Origin: Rubrobacteraceae bacterium
GTDB taxonomy: Bacteria > Actinomycetota > Rubrobacteria > Rubrobacterales > Rubrobacteraceae
Length of the DNA: 6,275 nt
Direction of reading: 5' to 3'
Assembly (NCBI GenBank): GCA_013698525.1
Contig: JACCSM010000544.1
Span: 1-6,275 of the forward strand
In this document: positions 1 to 5,440 of the stretch, one piece after another
Layout: each line of letters starts with the position of its first letter
Position numbering within the stretch: the first letter of the stretch is position 1
The notes under the pieces: generated by a model
Database searches by the model: none
The model's input: only the letters and a program-made list of their open reading frames with translations
What the model was told of the DNA's origin: nothing
Position numbers and translations under genes: made by a program

Positions 1-193
1 GATGCTCGTCCGGCGTCGGGTGTCTCTCGTAGTCCATATCGTGCAGGAGGCCGGTTATGCCCCACTTCTCCTCGTCCTCCCCAAAGCGGCGGGCATAAGC
101 CCGCATGGCGGCCTCGACGGCGAGCATGTGCTTGCGCAGGGAGTCGCTCTCGGTCCAAGCGCACATAAGGTCCCAGGATTCTTCGCGGTTCAA
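1..193 (-). CDS. HD-domain hydrolase, N-terminal part (cut by window edge)
   Basis: This is a 64-codon 5' fragment; the rest lies beyond base 1. The visible protein begins MNREESWDLMCAWTESDSL and carries the first metal-binding elements of an HD domain: His22 in a KHMLAVE helix, then the His51-Asp52 pair in LLHDMDYE. This matches the small stand-alone HD hydrolases of bacteria (HDIG-like), which are metal-dependent phosphohydrolases, mostly of unknown substrate. The start is TTG at 193, chosen because GGAGG (minus strand, 206-202) sits 8 nt upstream and no better start lies nearby; a later in-frame ATG codon would remove the N-terminal helix. It follows the lipoprotein gene by 57 nt on the same strand, so cotranscription is possible. 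The family call is fairly safe, the substrate is unknown. Confidence 0.82.
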   Translation of the reverse strand, partial: MNREESWDLMCAWTESDSLRKHMLAVEAAMRAYARRFGEDEEKWGITGLLHDMDYERHPTPDEH

Positions 194-206
194 GGTGTCT
201 CCCTCC
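194..206 (-). promoter_or_regulatory. Ribosome-binding site of the HD-domain gene
   Basis: On the minus strand GGAGGGA (206-200) precedes the TTG at 193; the GGAGG core is 8 nt from it. This strong Shine-Dalgarno match decides in favour of the TTG start. Confidence 0.7.
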
Positions 207-250
207 GATCGACGGGTTTCAGGCATCAGCTTCTGGCTGGCGCGTGTAGC

Positions 251-766
251 CTAACCACCTTTGTACGAGACGTTTATGATGCTACCGGGCGCGTTCGTCT
301 GCTGGACGGACCTGGTGGTTTCGCCCGCGACCAGGACGACCTTGAGGTCGCCGGTGCCCCCGCCCTGTTTCTCGATGCGGCACGAGAGCTGCCTTCCTCT
401 CAAGTGGAACGCGAAGCGCTTGGGGACCCGGCCGCTCAGCACGTTCCGCTCTTCTCCCACCGAGCAGAGGCCGGTGAACGTGGTCTTGGGATCCCCTTCC
501 AGCCGGATCGAGACCTCAGGCTTACCGTCAGGGTCGTCGCCGAGGGTGACCTCTGGAGGCGGCGATTCTCCTGTAGTCTCCAGTCCGGTGGTGGGAAGGG
601 AGGTCGTCTCTTCCGTGATCTCCGTCTTCGCATCGGGAGGGTTGTCTTCATTAGAATTCTTGGTCTCCTCGGAGCAGGCCCCGACGAAGAGCAGCACGAT
701 GAGGAGCAGCATCGCCGCCGGCACGATCGCATGCACTCTTTCGGTATCAAAGGAACCCACGAGCAT
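251..766 (-). CDS. Small secreted lipoprotein of unknown function
   Basis: A 171-residue protein with a lipoprotein signal peptide: a short N-terminus, a hydrophobic stretch at about residues 13-30 (AIVPAAMLLLIVLLFVGAC) and a lipobox VGA-Cys31. Cleavage before Cys31 and lipidation would tether it to the outer face of the membrane. Residues 32-80 are a low-complexity linker rich in Glu, Thr, Pro and Asp. Residues 81-171 look like a small beta-rich domain with two cysteines (Cys101, Cys129) that could form a disulfide. I do not recognise the domain. The start is ATG 766, 5 nt after the stop of the glycosylase gene, so coupling to that gene is likely; the Shine-Dalgarno is weak. A GTG at 736 would also keep the signal peptide. 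An open frame extends upstream to 898, but that part overlaps the glycosylase gene and would bury the signal peptide inside the protein. Confidence 0.8.
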   Translation of the reverse strand: MLVGSFDTERVHAIVPAAMLLLIVLLFVGACSEETKNSNEDNPPDAKTEITEETTSLPTTGLETTGESPPPEVTLGDDPDGKPEVSIRLEGDPKTTFTGLCSVGEERNVLSGRVPKRFAFHLRGRQLSCRIEKQGGGTGDLKVVLVAGETTRSVQQTNAPGSIINVSYKGG

Positions 767-771
767 CCATT

Positions 772-1467
772 CTATCTGACGAGACCGTCGCCTTCTCTCG
801 TTACCTTGGATAGCGCCCTCGCTCGCGACAGGACGGTGTCGAGCATCTCGGGGGTGAGGACGCCGGTGAAGGTGTTCTGCTGCGATGGGTGGTAGCAACC
901 GATGAGAACGAACGAGCCGGCTTCACACTCGGCGCCATGGGCGAACTTCGGCTTCGGCCTCTTTCCCAGCATCCGCAGGGCGGCGTCCCAGGCGAACGCG
1001 CCGAGGCAGACGACGACCTTCGCGTCGAGTACCTCCAGTTCGCGGGCGGCGTAAGGGAGGCAGGCGTCGCGCTCGTCTGGAGTTGGTTTGTTCTGGGGCG
1101 GGGCGCATCGGACGGCGGCCGAGATCCAGAGTCCCGAGAGTCGTAGCCCGTCGCCCTTGCTCCGTGAGACCGGTTTGTTGGCAAAACCCGTGCGGTGGAG
1201 TGCTGCGAAGAGAAAGTCGCCGGAGCGGTCGCCGGTAAAGATGCGCCCGGTTCTGTTCGCCCCATGGGCGGCGGGGGCGAGGCCGAAGACTACGACGCCC
1301 GCGTCAGGGTCGCCGAAGCCAGGGACTGGACGCCCCCAGTAGACCTCGTCCTTGAAGGAAGCCCTCTTCTCCCTGGCGACCTCCTCACGCCAGGCGACGA
1401 GGCGCGGGCAGCGGCGGCAGGAGACGATCTCCCGCTCCAGAACAGCGAGTTCCTCGCTGTTCAGCAC
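772..1467 (-). CDS. udgB: Family 5 uracil-DNA glycosylase (UdgB type)
   Basis: A 231-residue DNA repair enzyme that removes uracil, and in this family also other deaminated bases, from DNA as the first step of base excision repair. Motif A reads GLAPAAHGANRTGR (residues 63-76), typical of family 5, which has Ala where other families have a catalytic Asp or Asn. The second motif is HPSQQNTFTG (193-202). Four cysteines suit the [4Fe-4S] cluster of families 4 and 5: Cys17 and Cys20 (SCRRCPRL), Cys121 (VRCAPPQNKP) and Cys136. GTG 1467 is the only plausible start: no ATG, GTG or TTG follows before the first cysteines, and further upstream the frame runs into the insertion sequence, which begins 25 nt beyond the start codon. 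The ribosome-binding site is unclear: GGAGG lies 13 nt away and GGAG only 1 nt away. The start codon lies in an intergenic repeat and a 10-bp hairpin follows it. The lipoprotein gene is 5 nt downstream. Confidence 0.95.
   Translation of the reverse strand: MLNSEELAVLEREIVSCRRCPRLVAWREEVAREKRASFKDEVYWGRPVPGFGDPDAGVVVFGLAPAAHGANRTGRIFTGDRSGDFLFAALHRTGFANKPVSRSKGDGLRLSGLWISAAVRCAPPQNKPTPDERDACLPYAARELEVLDAKVVVCLGAFAWDAALRMLGKRPKPKFAHGAECEAGSFVLIGCYHPSQQNTFTGVLTPEMLDTVLSRARALSKVTREGDGLVR
1440..1462 (-). promoter_or_regulatory. Perfect 10-bp hairpin just inside the udgB coding region
   Basis: The minus strand reads GAACAGCGAG, loop GAA, then CTCGCTGTTC, a perfect 10-bp stem with a 3-nt loop. It begins 5 nt after the first base of the GTG start, covering codons 2-9 of udgB. 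A stem this stable at the start of an mRNA could slow translation initiation. The same GAA loop appears in the neighbouring intergenic repeats, so it may be part of that family rather than a dedicated regulator. The structure is seen directly; any regulatory effect is inferred. Confidence 0.6.
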
Positions 1468-1492
1468 GCTCCGGCTTCGCCTCCGCTTGTCA
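1463..1492 (-). repeat. Intergenic repeat copy C, udgB-side part (split by the IS)
   Basis: On the minus strand this reads TGACAAGCGGAGGCGAAGCC followed by GGAGCGTGCT. It continues, across the insertion sequence, with ATGC of the TGTCAGCAT stretch at 2928-2936. Rejoined, it starts with the same 16 bases, ATGCTGACAAGCGGAG, as copy B at 3112-3127 and ends with the same AGCGTGC. Its core GGC-GAA-GCC is a small hairpin like those in the other copies. The GTG at its end is the udgB start codon. Confidence 0.7.
1488..1492. repeat. Target site duplication, left copy (TGTCA)
   Basis: TGTCA directly precedes the left inverted repeat and is repeated directly after the right one at 2928-2932. Taking out the element and one copy joins the two halves of a repeat unit known from nearby (3112-3127), which independently supports these boundaries. 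Confidence 0.88.
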
Positions 1493-1513
1493 CCTAATTT
1501 TCGCGCCAAATAG
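1493..1513. repeat. Left terminal inverted repeat of the IS
   Basis: It begins CCTAATTTT and ends GCGCCAAATAG. Compared with the reverse complement of 2907-2927 it differs at three positions: one T/C and a CG/GA pair in the middle. Transposase would bind here. Confidence 0.9.
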
Positions 1514-1593
1514 GTAGGTTTGCATCCTAGCGGCAGACAAGAGAATGCTGGCGATCTATCCTGCTTTTCGACTTCCACTATGGTCGGAAAAAC

Positions 1594-1600
1594 AAGGAGG
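1594..1600 (+). promoter_or_regulatory. Ribosome-binding site of the transposase
   Basis: AAGGAGG lies 9 nt upstream of ATG 1610. It decides the start in favour of ATG 1610 over the upstream in-frame ATG at 1580, which has no such site. Confidence 0.75.
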
Positions 1601-1609
1601 ACCGCCAGC

Positions 1610-2926
1610 ATGTTCGAGTGTAAGCTCCATTCCTCAAAGACGCAAAGCGCTTTCGGGCCTTTGTGCCTTCTGGGGCACTATCTCACCGAAGAGGAAGTGC
1701 TCAAACCCCTCTCTGGCATCCAGATCGCCCAGAAGAGCGTCAAACACTCTCCCACCAACAAGCTCATCGACGCCCTCGTTGGCATCCTTAGCGGCTGCAA
1801 GGCTCTCTACGAGATCGACTGCCGGGTGCGCCCGGACTTGCCGCTCCAAAGGGCCTTCGGGAGGGAGCGCTGCGCCGATCAATCCACCATCTCAAGGACC
1901 CTAAACGCCTTCAGCGAACAGAACATAGCCCAACTGCGCCGAGCCGTAGAGGCAATCCACCGCACGAACTCCCCGATCTTCTCACACCCCTTCGAGCAGG
2001 AGATGCTCCTCTTGGAGGTGGACCTAACAGGTCTTAGGGCTTCCAAGGGGGCGGAAGGCTCCACGAAGGGGTATTTCTCAGGGGAGCGCAACCGCACAGG
2101 CAGGCAGCTCGTTAGGGTAAGCGCCCCGGGCTACGGGGAGCTAATCTTCGAGAAGCTTTACCCGGGCAACACCACCTCTTGTGAGGTCCTAAAGGAGACA
2201 TTGAAGGAGGTGGAACGCTTTTTGGATCTCGACGAGGCGAAGCGCAAGCGGACCCTCCTTCGCATAGACGGAGGATTTGGCACCGACGAGAACCTCAACT
2301 GGCTGTGTTGGCGGGGCTACCAGTTTGTGGCCAAGGGCTATGGGGGAAGGCGGGCTAACAAGCTGGCAAAAAGCGTCCCAGAAGATGGCTGGAGGGAGGG
2401 ACCAACCAAGAGCCAGTTCCTCGGCGTGCCCACAACGCCCCATCGTTACGCTCGCAAGACCAAGAGCGTGCTGAGAAGGTGGTTCGATGGGAAGGGCAAG
2501 CCTCACAAAGACTACCTGGTAAGCACCCTCTTTGAGCTCAGTTCCGCCCAGATAGCCAAGCTCTACGACGGCAGGGGAGGGATGGAGGTGGACATAAAAG
2601 GAGACAAACGGGGGCTAGGGATAGAGAAGAGGAGAAAGAAGAGCTTCCATGCTCAGGAAGCTTTGGTGTTGTTGGCGCAGCTTTCTCACAACCTCCTGGT
2701 GTGGTTCAAGAGGTGGTTTCTTGGAGGGACCGAGGCGGCGAAGCTAGGAGTTGAGAGGTTGGTTAGGGACGTATTTGCGATGCCAGCCCAGGTGAGGGTG
2801 GGAAGGTTCTCCGGGATGGTTAGATTGAAGTTAGCGCACCTTCATCCGTGGGCGAAGGCCGTAGCAGTGGGCATCGAGGCCCAATGTCCTCGAAATGGAT
2901 GGCATACTATTTGGCGTCAAAGTTAG
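1610..2926 (+). CDS. DDE transposase, IS1380-like
   Basis: A 438-residue transposase, uninterrupted. Residues 1-120 hold a helical DNA-binding region (QSTISRTLNAFSEQNIAQLR, about 91-110). The RNase H-like core follows with likely catalytic residues Asp138 (LLEVDLTGL), Asp220 (LRIDGGFGTDENL) and Glu326 (YDGRGGMEVDIKGDKRGLG). After this come the basic KRRKKSFHAQEALVLLAQLS helix region and the aromatic HNLLVWFKRWF. The D-GFG motif and the Y-(x)-R-(x2)-(x)-E block are typical of IS1380 and other IS4-like groups. Length is close to the roughly 420-450 residues of that family. The start is ATG 1610. The stop codon TAG (2924-2926) lies inside the right inverted repeat, so gene and element end together. 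The family assignment is from motifs and ends, not from a search. Confidence 0.93.
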   Translation: MFECKLHSSKTQSAFGPLCLLGHYLTEEEVLKPLSGIQIAQKSVKHSPTNKLIDALVGILSGCKALYEIDCRVRPDLPLQRAFGRERCADQSTISRTLNAFSEQNIAQLRRAVEAIHRTNSPIFSHPFEQEMLLLEVDLTGLRASKGAEGSTKGYFSGERNRTGRQLVRVSAPGYGELIFEKLYPGNTTSCEVLKETLKEVERFLDLDEAKRKRTLLRIDGGFGTDENLNWLCWRGYQFVAKGYGGRRANKLAKSVPEDGWREGPTKSQFLGVPTTPHRYARKTKSVLRRWFDGKGKPHKDYLVSTLFELSSAQIAKLYDGRGGMEVDIKGDKRGLGIEKRRKKSFHAQEALVLLAQLSHNLLVWFKRWFLGGTEAAKLGVERLVRDVFAMPAQVRVGRFSGMVRLKLAHLHPWAKAVAVGIEAQCPRNGWHTIWRQS

Positions 2927-2927
2927 G
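2907..2927. repeat. Right terminal inverted repeat of the IS
   Basis: It reads CTATTTGGCGTC then AAAGTTAGG, the imperfect inverse of 1493-1513 (18 of 21). It contains the transposase stop codon. Confidence 0.9.
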
Positions 2928-2932
2928 TGTCA
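2928..2932. repeat. Target site duplication, right copy (TGTCA)
   Basis: It is identical to 1488-1492. Together with the following GCAT it gives TGTCAGCAT, the inverse of ATGCTGACA, which starts intergenic repeat copy B at 3112. Confidence 0.88.
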
Positions 2933-3071
2933 GCATTTCAGCTTCTTCCGCTTCGGCCCCGTCCTGCTGCGCAGAAGGGACCACTGCCTGCGGCGGTCAG
3001 GTCAGACGCTCGTGGCGGCGCATCGGGACCACTTGCTGAAAGCTGAGAGCCGCCGACCGGAGGGAGGCGGC
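2933..3071. other. Non-coding remainder between apgM and the IS
   Basis: With the two repeats that follow, this 139-bp stretch formed the original apgM-udgB spacer, about 240 bp long before the insertion. I see no convincing gene; the small open frames have no ribosome-binding site or recognisable protein. It does hold a 9-bp direct repeat GGGACCACT at 2977-2985 and 3025-3033, an 8-bp palindrome CTGCGCAG at 2967-2974, GCTGAAAGCTGAGAGC at 3035-3050, and a 6-bp stem GCCGCC/GGCGGC (3049-3054 with 3066-3071) around an 11-nt loop. The GCTGA tracts resemble the borders of the neighbouring repeats, so this may be eroded repeat sequence. Confidence 0.5.
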
Positions 3072-3112
3072 GTGCTGACAAGCGAGGGCCGAAGGCCCAA
3101 AGCGTGCTGACA
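3072..3112 (+). repeat. Intergenic repeat copy A with GGGCC-GAA-GGCCC hairpin
   Basis: It begins GTGCTGACAAGCGAGGGCC and ends AAAGCGTGCTGACA. Its centre (3086-3098) is a perfect 5-bp stem with a GAA loop. It shares TGCTGACAAGCG at one end and AGCGTGCTGA at the other with copies B and C. It lies downstream of apgM, so on the minus strand the stem could also act as a weak terminator or mRNA end, but no T-run follows it. Confidence 0.72.
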
Positions 3113-3145
3113 TGCTGACAAGCGGAGCCCGAAGGCGCAGCGTGC
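3112..3145 (+). repeat. Intergenic repeat copy B, adjacent to copy A
   Basis: It begins ATGCTGACAAGCGGAGCCCG and ends GCAGCGTGC. It follows copy A directly, sharing one A base, and reaches to 3 nt from the apgM stop codon. Its first 16 bases equal those of copy C reassembled across the insertion sequence, on the opposite strand. Confidence 0.72.
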
Positions 3146-3147
3146 GC

Positions 3148-4356
3148 TCAAGCGCCGAAGCGGTTGAGCTTGAGGGCGTGACCCATGAGGTAGCCCATGA
3201 TCTCCTCCGCCTCGAATACGCCGAGCGAGCCGCCAGCACAAGAGCGCTCCCCGAAGCTGTCTGCTGTCGGAAGGGTGTACGGTGAGGCGAGCAAGAACGG
3301 TACCCCGTGCCAGGAGTGGCTCTTCATCTTCGCCGGCGTCGCATGGTCGCCCGTGATGGCGAGGGCGTCGGGGCCGAGGTCGAGCAGCATGGGTATCAGG
3401 GCATCTACCTCCTCGATCACGGAGGCCTTCCTCTCGAAGTCCCCGTCCTCGCCCGCGGCGTCTGTTGGTTTGATATGGATGAAGAAGAAGTCGTGATCTT
3501 CCCAGTTCGCCTCCAGCGTCTCGAACTCTCCGGCGATGCCCTCGCCCTCCTTCAGGAGCTGCATCCCGGCGAGGCGGGCGAGGCCCTTGTACATCGGGTA
3601 GCTCGCGATGGCGGCGGCGTCGAGATCGTAGGTCTCGTCGAACGAGGGTAGGGCAGGGTGCATCCCGAAGCCGCGCACGAGGACCGTATTCGCCGGGTGC
3701 TGATCAGCCAGGATCTCGTTCGCCTGCTCGACGAAGGAGTCTGCGATCCGGGCGCTCTCTTTGGCCTCCTGTGATCCGTCCGCCGGCTCGACGGGGAGCG
3801 GTTCGAGGCCCGTTCGCTGGGGATCGGAGTCGGCCAGGGCGTCGGACAGTCCCTCACCCCTGAAGACGGCGACGGCCCTGTACTCCTTCTCGTGCACGAC
3901 GAAGACCTCGACGCCGTCGAGGTTCAGTCTCTCGTTCAAAAGCCCGACGAGCTCCTCGCCCTTCTCGGAGGGGATACGGCCCGCCCTCCGGTCGGAGATC
4001 CTGCCCGATTCATCCTTGGTCGCGAAGTTTACGCGGGCCGCCAGGTCGTTCTCGCCGAGGTCGAAGCCGACGCCGAGTGCGGAGAGGACGCCACGTCCGA
4101 CCTGGAAGCGCAAGGGGTCGTATCCGAAGAGGCCGAGGTGGCCTGGGCCGCTCCCCGGGCTCACCCCTGCTGCGACGGGACGCGAGAGCCCAAGTTCAGA
4201 CCGCGCGGCGAGGGCGTCGAGGTTCGGGGTGTCTGCGGCCTCCAGCTCCGTCTGGCCGGATGGGTCCATAGGCAGCCCTCCCAGGCCGTCCAGAATGAGC
4301 AGGACGATCTTCGTATCCGTCTTGACGGACAGCTCTCGCATGAGGTTGAGATCCAA
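3148..4356 (-). CDS. apgM: 2,3-bisphosphoglycerate-independent phosphoglycerate mutase, archaeal type
   Basis: A 402-residue cytosolic enzyme that interconverts 3-phosphoglycerate and 2-phosphoglycerate in glycolysis and gluconeogenesis without a bisphosphoglycerate cofactor. It belongs to the alkaline phosphatase superfamily. Visible parts: metal-binding Asp23 in VLLILDGLGGLP, the nucleophile loop GVSPGSGPGHLGLFGYDP with Ser69 the likely phosphate-accepting serine, the inserted phosphotransfer domain in the middle, and C-terminal metal-site motifs FFFIHIKPTDAAGEDGD, ITGDHATP and SHSWHGVPFLL. Length is normal for the ApgM family (about 400). The start is TTG 4356, with AAGGA 6 nt upstream; an ATG five codons later has no comparable site. 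It diverges from the MBL-fold gene across 92 bp. Before the insertion, udgB followed about 240 bp downstream on the same strand. Confidence 0.95.
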   Translation of the reverse strand: MDLNLMRELSVKTDTKIVLLILDGLGGLPMDPSGQTELEAADTPNLDALAARSELGLSRPVAAGVSPGSGPGHLGLFGYDPLRFQVGRGVLSALGVGFDLGENDLAARVNFATKDESGRISDRRAGRIPSEKGEELVGLLNERLNLDGVEVFVVHEKEYRAVAVFRGEGLSDALADSDPQRTGLEPLPVEPADGSQEAKESARIADSFVEQANEILADQHPANTVLVRGFGMHPALPSFDETYDLDAAAIASYPMYKGLARLAGMQLLKEGEGIAGEFETLEANWEDHDFFFIHIKPTDAAGEDGDFERKASVIEEVDALIPMLLDLGPDALAITGDHATPAKMKSHSWHGVPFLLASPYTLPTADSFGERSCAGGSLGVFEAEEIMGYLMGHALKLNRFGA

Positions 4357-4362
4357 AACAGG

Positions 4363-4367
4363 TCCTT
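4363..4367 (-). promoter_or_regulatory. Ribosome-binding site of apgM
   Basis: The minus strand reads AAGGAAAGGACCTGTT before TTG 4356. The AAGGA core closest to the start leaves a 6-nt spacer, which supports the TTG over the ATG at 4341. Confidence 0.65.
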
Positions 4368-4409
4368 TCCTTTTTCGACGCGCGCCGGAAGTCTAACAAA
4401 GAGGGTCTG

Positions 4410-4415
4410 TATAAT
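4410..4415 (+). promoter_or_regulatory. Probable -10 box for the MBL-fold operon
   Basis: A perfect TATAAT stands out in this GC-rich DNA, 34 bp upstream of ATG 4449, which would give a leader of about 27 nt. No clear TTGACA-like -35 box lies 16-18 bp upstream (the spot reads about GGAAGT), so an activator may be needed. On the minus strand the overlapping TTATAC could serve apgM, so the two genes may share this region. Confidence 0.5.
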
Positions 4416-4436
4416 CTCCGCTGGGAGCCACGGCCC

Positions 4437-4442
4437 GGAGGG
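4437..4442 (+). promoter_or_regulatory. Ribosome-binding site of the MBL-fold gene
   Basis: GGAGGG with its GGAGG core 7 nt upstream of ATG 4449, a near-ideal site that fixes this start. Confidence 0.75.
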
Positions 4443-4448
4443 CGGTAG

Positions 4449-5363
4449 ATGAAGATAGAGACAATAGACCTTGATTTCATGGATACCGGGCAGGTCATAG
4501 CCGCGTTCCTCCTGCTCGGCGAGGACGGAGCCTCCGCCGCTCTCGTCGAGACCGGCCCGACGACCTGCCTCGAGAGACTCACCGCCGGCCTGAAGGATCA
4601 CGGCGTCTCCCACGAGGACGTGCGGCAGGTCTACCTCACGCACGTGCACCTCGACCACGCCGGCGCCTCAGGACATCTCTCTGAGCTTCTGCCCAACGCG
4701 ACCTTCCACGTGCACGAGGTCGGCTATCCGCATCTCGTGAACCCTTCGAAGCTCGTAAAGAGCGCGACTCGTATCTACGGCGAGAGTATGGAAGAGCTCT
4801 GGGGCGAGGCGCGCCCCGTACCCGAGGACAGGATCGAAATCCTGAAGGATGGGGATGAGACGGAGACCGCAGGAGGCGTCCTCGTCGCCCACGACACGCC
4901 GGGTCACGCCTACCATCACCTCGCCTATCTCGATCCGGGCTCGGGTGCGCTCTTTACCGGCGACGTGGCCGGTATCAGGCTGCCGGGCCAGTCCTACATC
5001 CGCCCGCCGACGCCGCCGCCCGAGATCGACCTCGAGGCGTGGGTACGGAGCATAAACTACATAAGGCAGATAGCCCCTGCCAGCCTCTGGCCCACGCACT
5101 ACGGGAGCTACGAGGATGTGGGGCGGCATCTCGGCGAGCTCGAGCAGCGCCTCCAGGACTGGTTGTTGTTCGTCGAGGGGCACATGGACGATGGGGCCGG
5201 GCGGGAGGAAATCTCCGACCAGTTGAAGGCCAAAGGGGACGCCGAGATGCTCGCTGAGGGCGCCGATATCACGGAGTCGGAGCACTACGACCTGGCCGGT
5301 GGCTATCCTATGCTGACCGACGGCCTCATGAGGTACGTGACCCGGCGGCGTGAGAAACGTTGA
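4449..5363 (+). CDS. MBL-fold metallo-hydrolase
   Basis: A 304-residue metallo-beta-lactamase-fold protein, glyoxalase II-like in its metal-site layout. The HxHxDH signature is THVHLDHAG (His65, His67, Asp69, His70). The further ligands are His153 (DTPGHAYHH), Asp172 (LFTGDVAG) and His217 (WPTHYGSYED), so both zinc sites seem complete. Residues 225-304 form a helical C-terminal part (LGELEQRLQDWLLFVEGHMD onward), as seen in many bacterial members, where it helps form the substrate pocket. No signal peptide or membrane segment is seen, so it is probably cytosolic. Thioester, phosphodiester or lactone hydrolysis are possible; the substrate cannot be read from the sequence. It heads the plus-strand genes, with TATAAT upstream, and is followed after 77 bp by the cupredoxin-like gene. 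Confidence 0.93.
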   Translation: MKIETIDLDFMDTGQVIAAFLLLGEDGASAALVETGPTTCLERLTAGLKDHGVSHEDVRQVYLTHVHLDHAGASGHLSELLPNATFHVHEVGYPHLVNPSKLVKSATRIYGESMEELWGEARPVPEDRIEILKDGDETETAGGVLVAHDTPGHAYHHLAYLDPGSGALFTGDVAGIRLPGQSYIRPPTPPPEIDLEAWVRSINYIRQIAPASLWPTHYGSYEDVGRHLGELEQRLQDWLLFVEGHMDDGAGREEISDQLKAKGDAEMLAEGADITESEHYDLAGGYPMLTDGLMRYVTRRREKR

Positions 5364-5440
5364 CGTCGGACATTCCCGCTACAGTCGAACCGGGATCGTG
5401 ACGAAGACAAGGACCCGGGGCCACGGAGAACGGAGGTATT
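5364..5440 (+). promoter_or_regulatory. Spacer between the MBL-fold and cupredoxin-like genes
   Basis: It contains TACAGT (5380-5385), which fits a -10 pattern, but the upstream TTGACG (5360-5365) is only 14 bp away, too close for a normal promoter. GGAGG at 5432-5436 is a good ribosome-binding site. There is no hairpin with a T-run, so read-through from the MBL-fold gene is plausible. Confidence 0.35.

Larger units (their letters stand above)
1493..2927 (+). mobile_element. Complete IS1380-like insertion sequence, 1435 bp
   Basis: The element has imperfect 21-bp terminal inverted repeats (1493-1513 and 2907-2927, 18 of 21 matching, both beginning CCTAA), a 5-bp direct duplication TGTCA on both sides (1488-1492 and 2928-2932), and one long transposase gene filling almost all of it. 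Ends starting with CCT, and a 5-bp duplication, are as in IS1380-family members such as ISEcp1; the transposase layout agrees. Nothing is broken, so it may still be mobile. It uses more AGG arginine codons and seems less GC-rich than the flanking genes, fitting an acquired element. It inserted into an intergenic repeat between the phosphoglycerate mutase and the glycosylase genes. The boundaries are well supported; the family name is less certain. Confidence 0.93.

Noticed and set aside
2..895. A long plus-strand open frame
   Set aside because: It is the mirror of three minus-strand genes with clear motifs and good starts, and its protein has no recognisable features.
767..898. An upstream extension of the lipoprotein to a start at 898
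   Set aside because: It lies inside the glycosylase gene and would put the signal peptide 44 residues into the protein; ATG 766 fits the lipobox.
1487..1516. A hybrid promoter TTGTCA plus TAGGTA formed at the left IS junction
   Set aside because: TTGTCA is a fair -35 box made from target sequence, but TAGGTA is a poor -10 box, so I cannot support a promoter.
1520..1609. An earlier start of the transposase, from 1520 or ATG 1580
   Set aside because: ATG 1610 has AAGGAGG 9 nt upstream; the others have no ribosome-binding site.
1468..1611. An upstream extension of udgB to an ATG at 1611 in the insertion sequence
   Set aside because: The extra residues come from the IS end and are unlike glycosylase N-termini; the frame is open by chance.
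3086..3098. An intrinsic terminator of apgM at the GGGCC-GAA-GGCCC hairpin
   Set aside because: The stem is only 5 bp and no T-run follows on the minus strand, so it is listed as part of the repeat instead.
3072..3145. A CRISPR-like array or a tRNA in the spacer
   Set aside because: Only two adjacent units, with no regular spacers; no cloverleaf or T-loop sequence is present.
3761..4452. Plus-strand open frames opposite apgM
   Set aside because: They are antisense shadows in GC-rich DNA; apgM motifs are unambiguous on the other strand.
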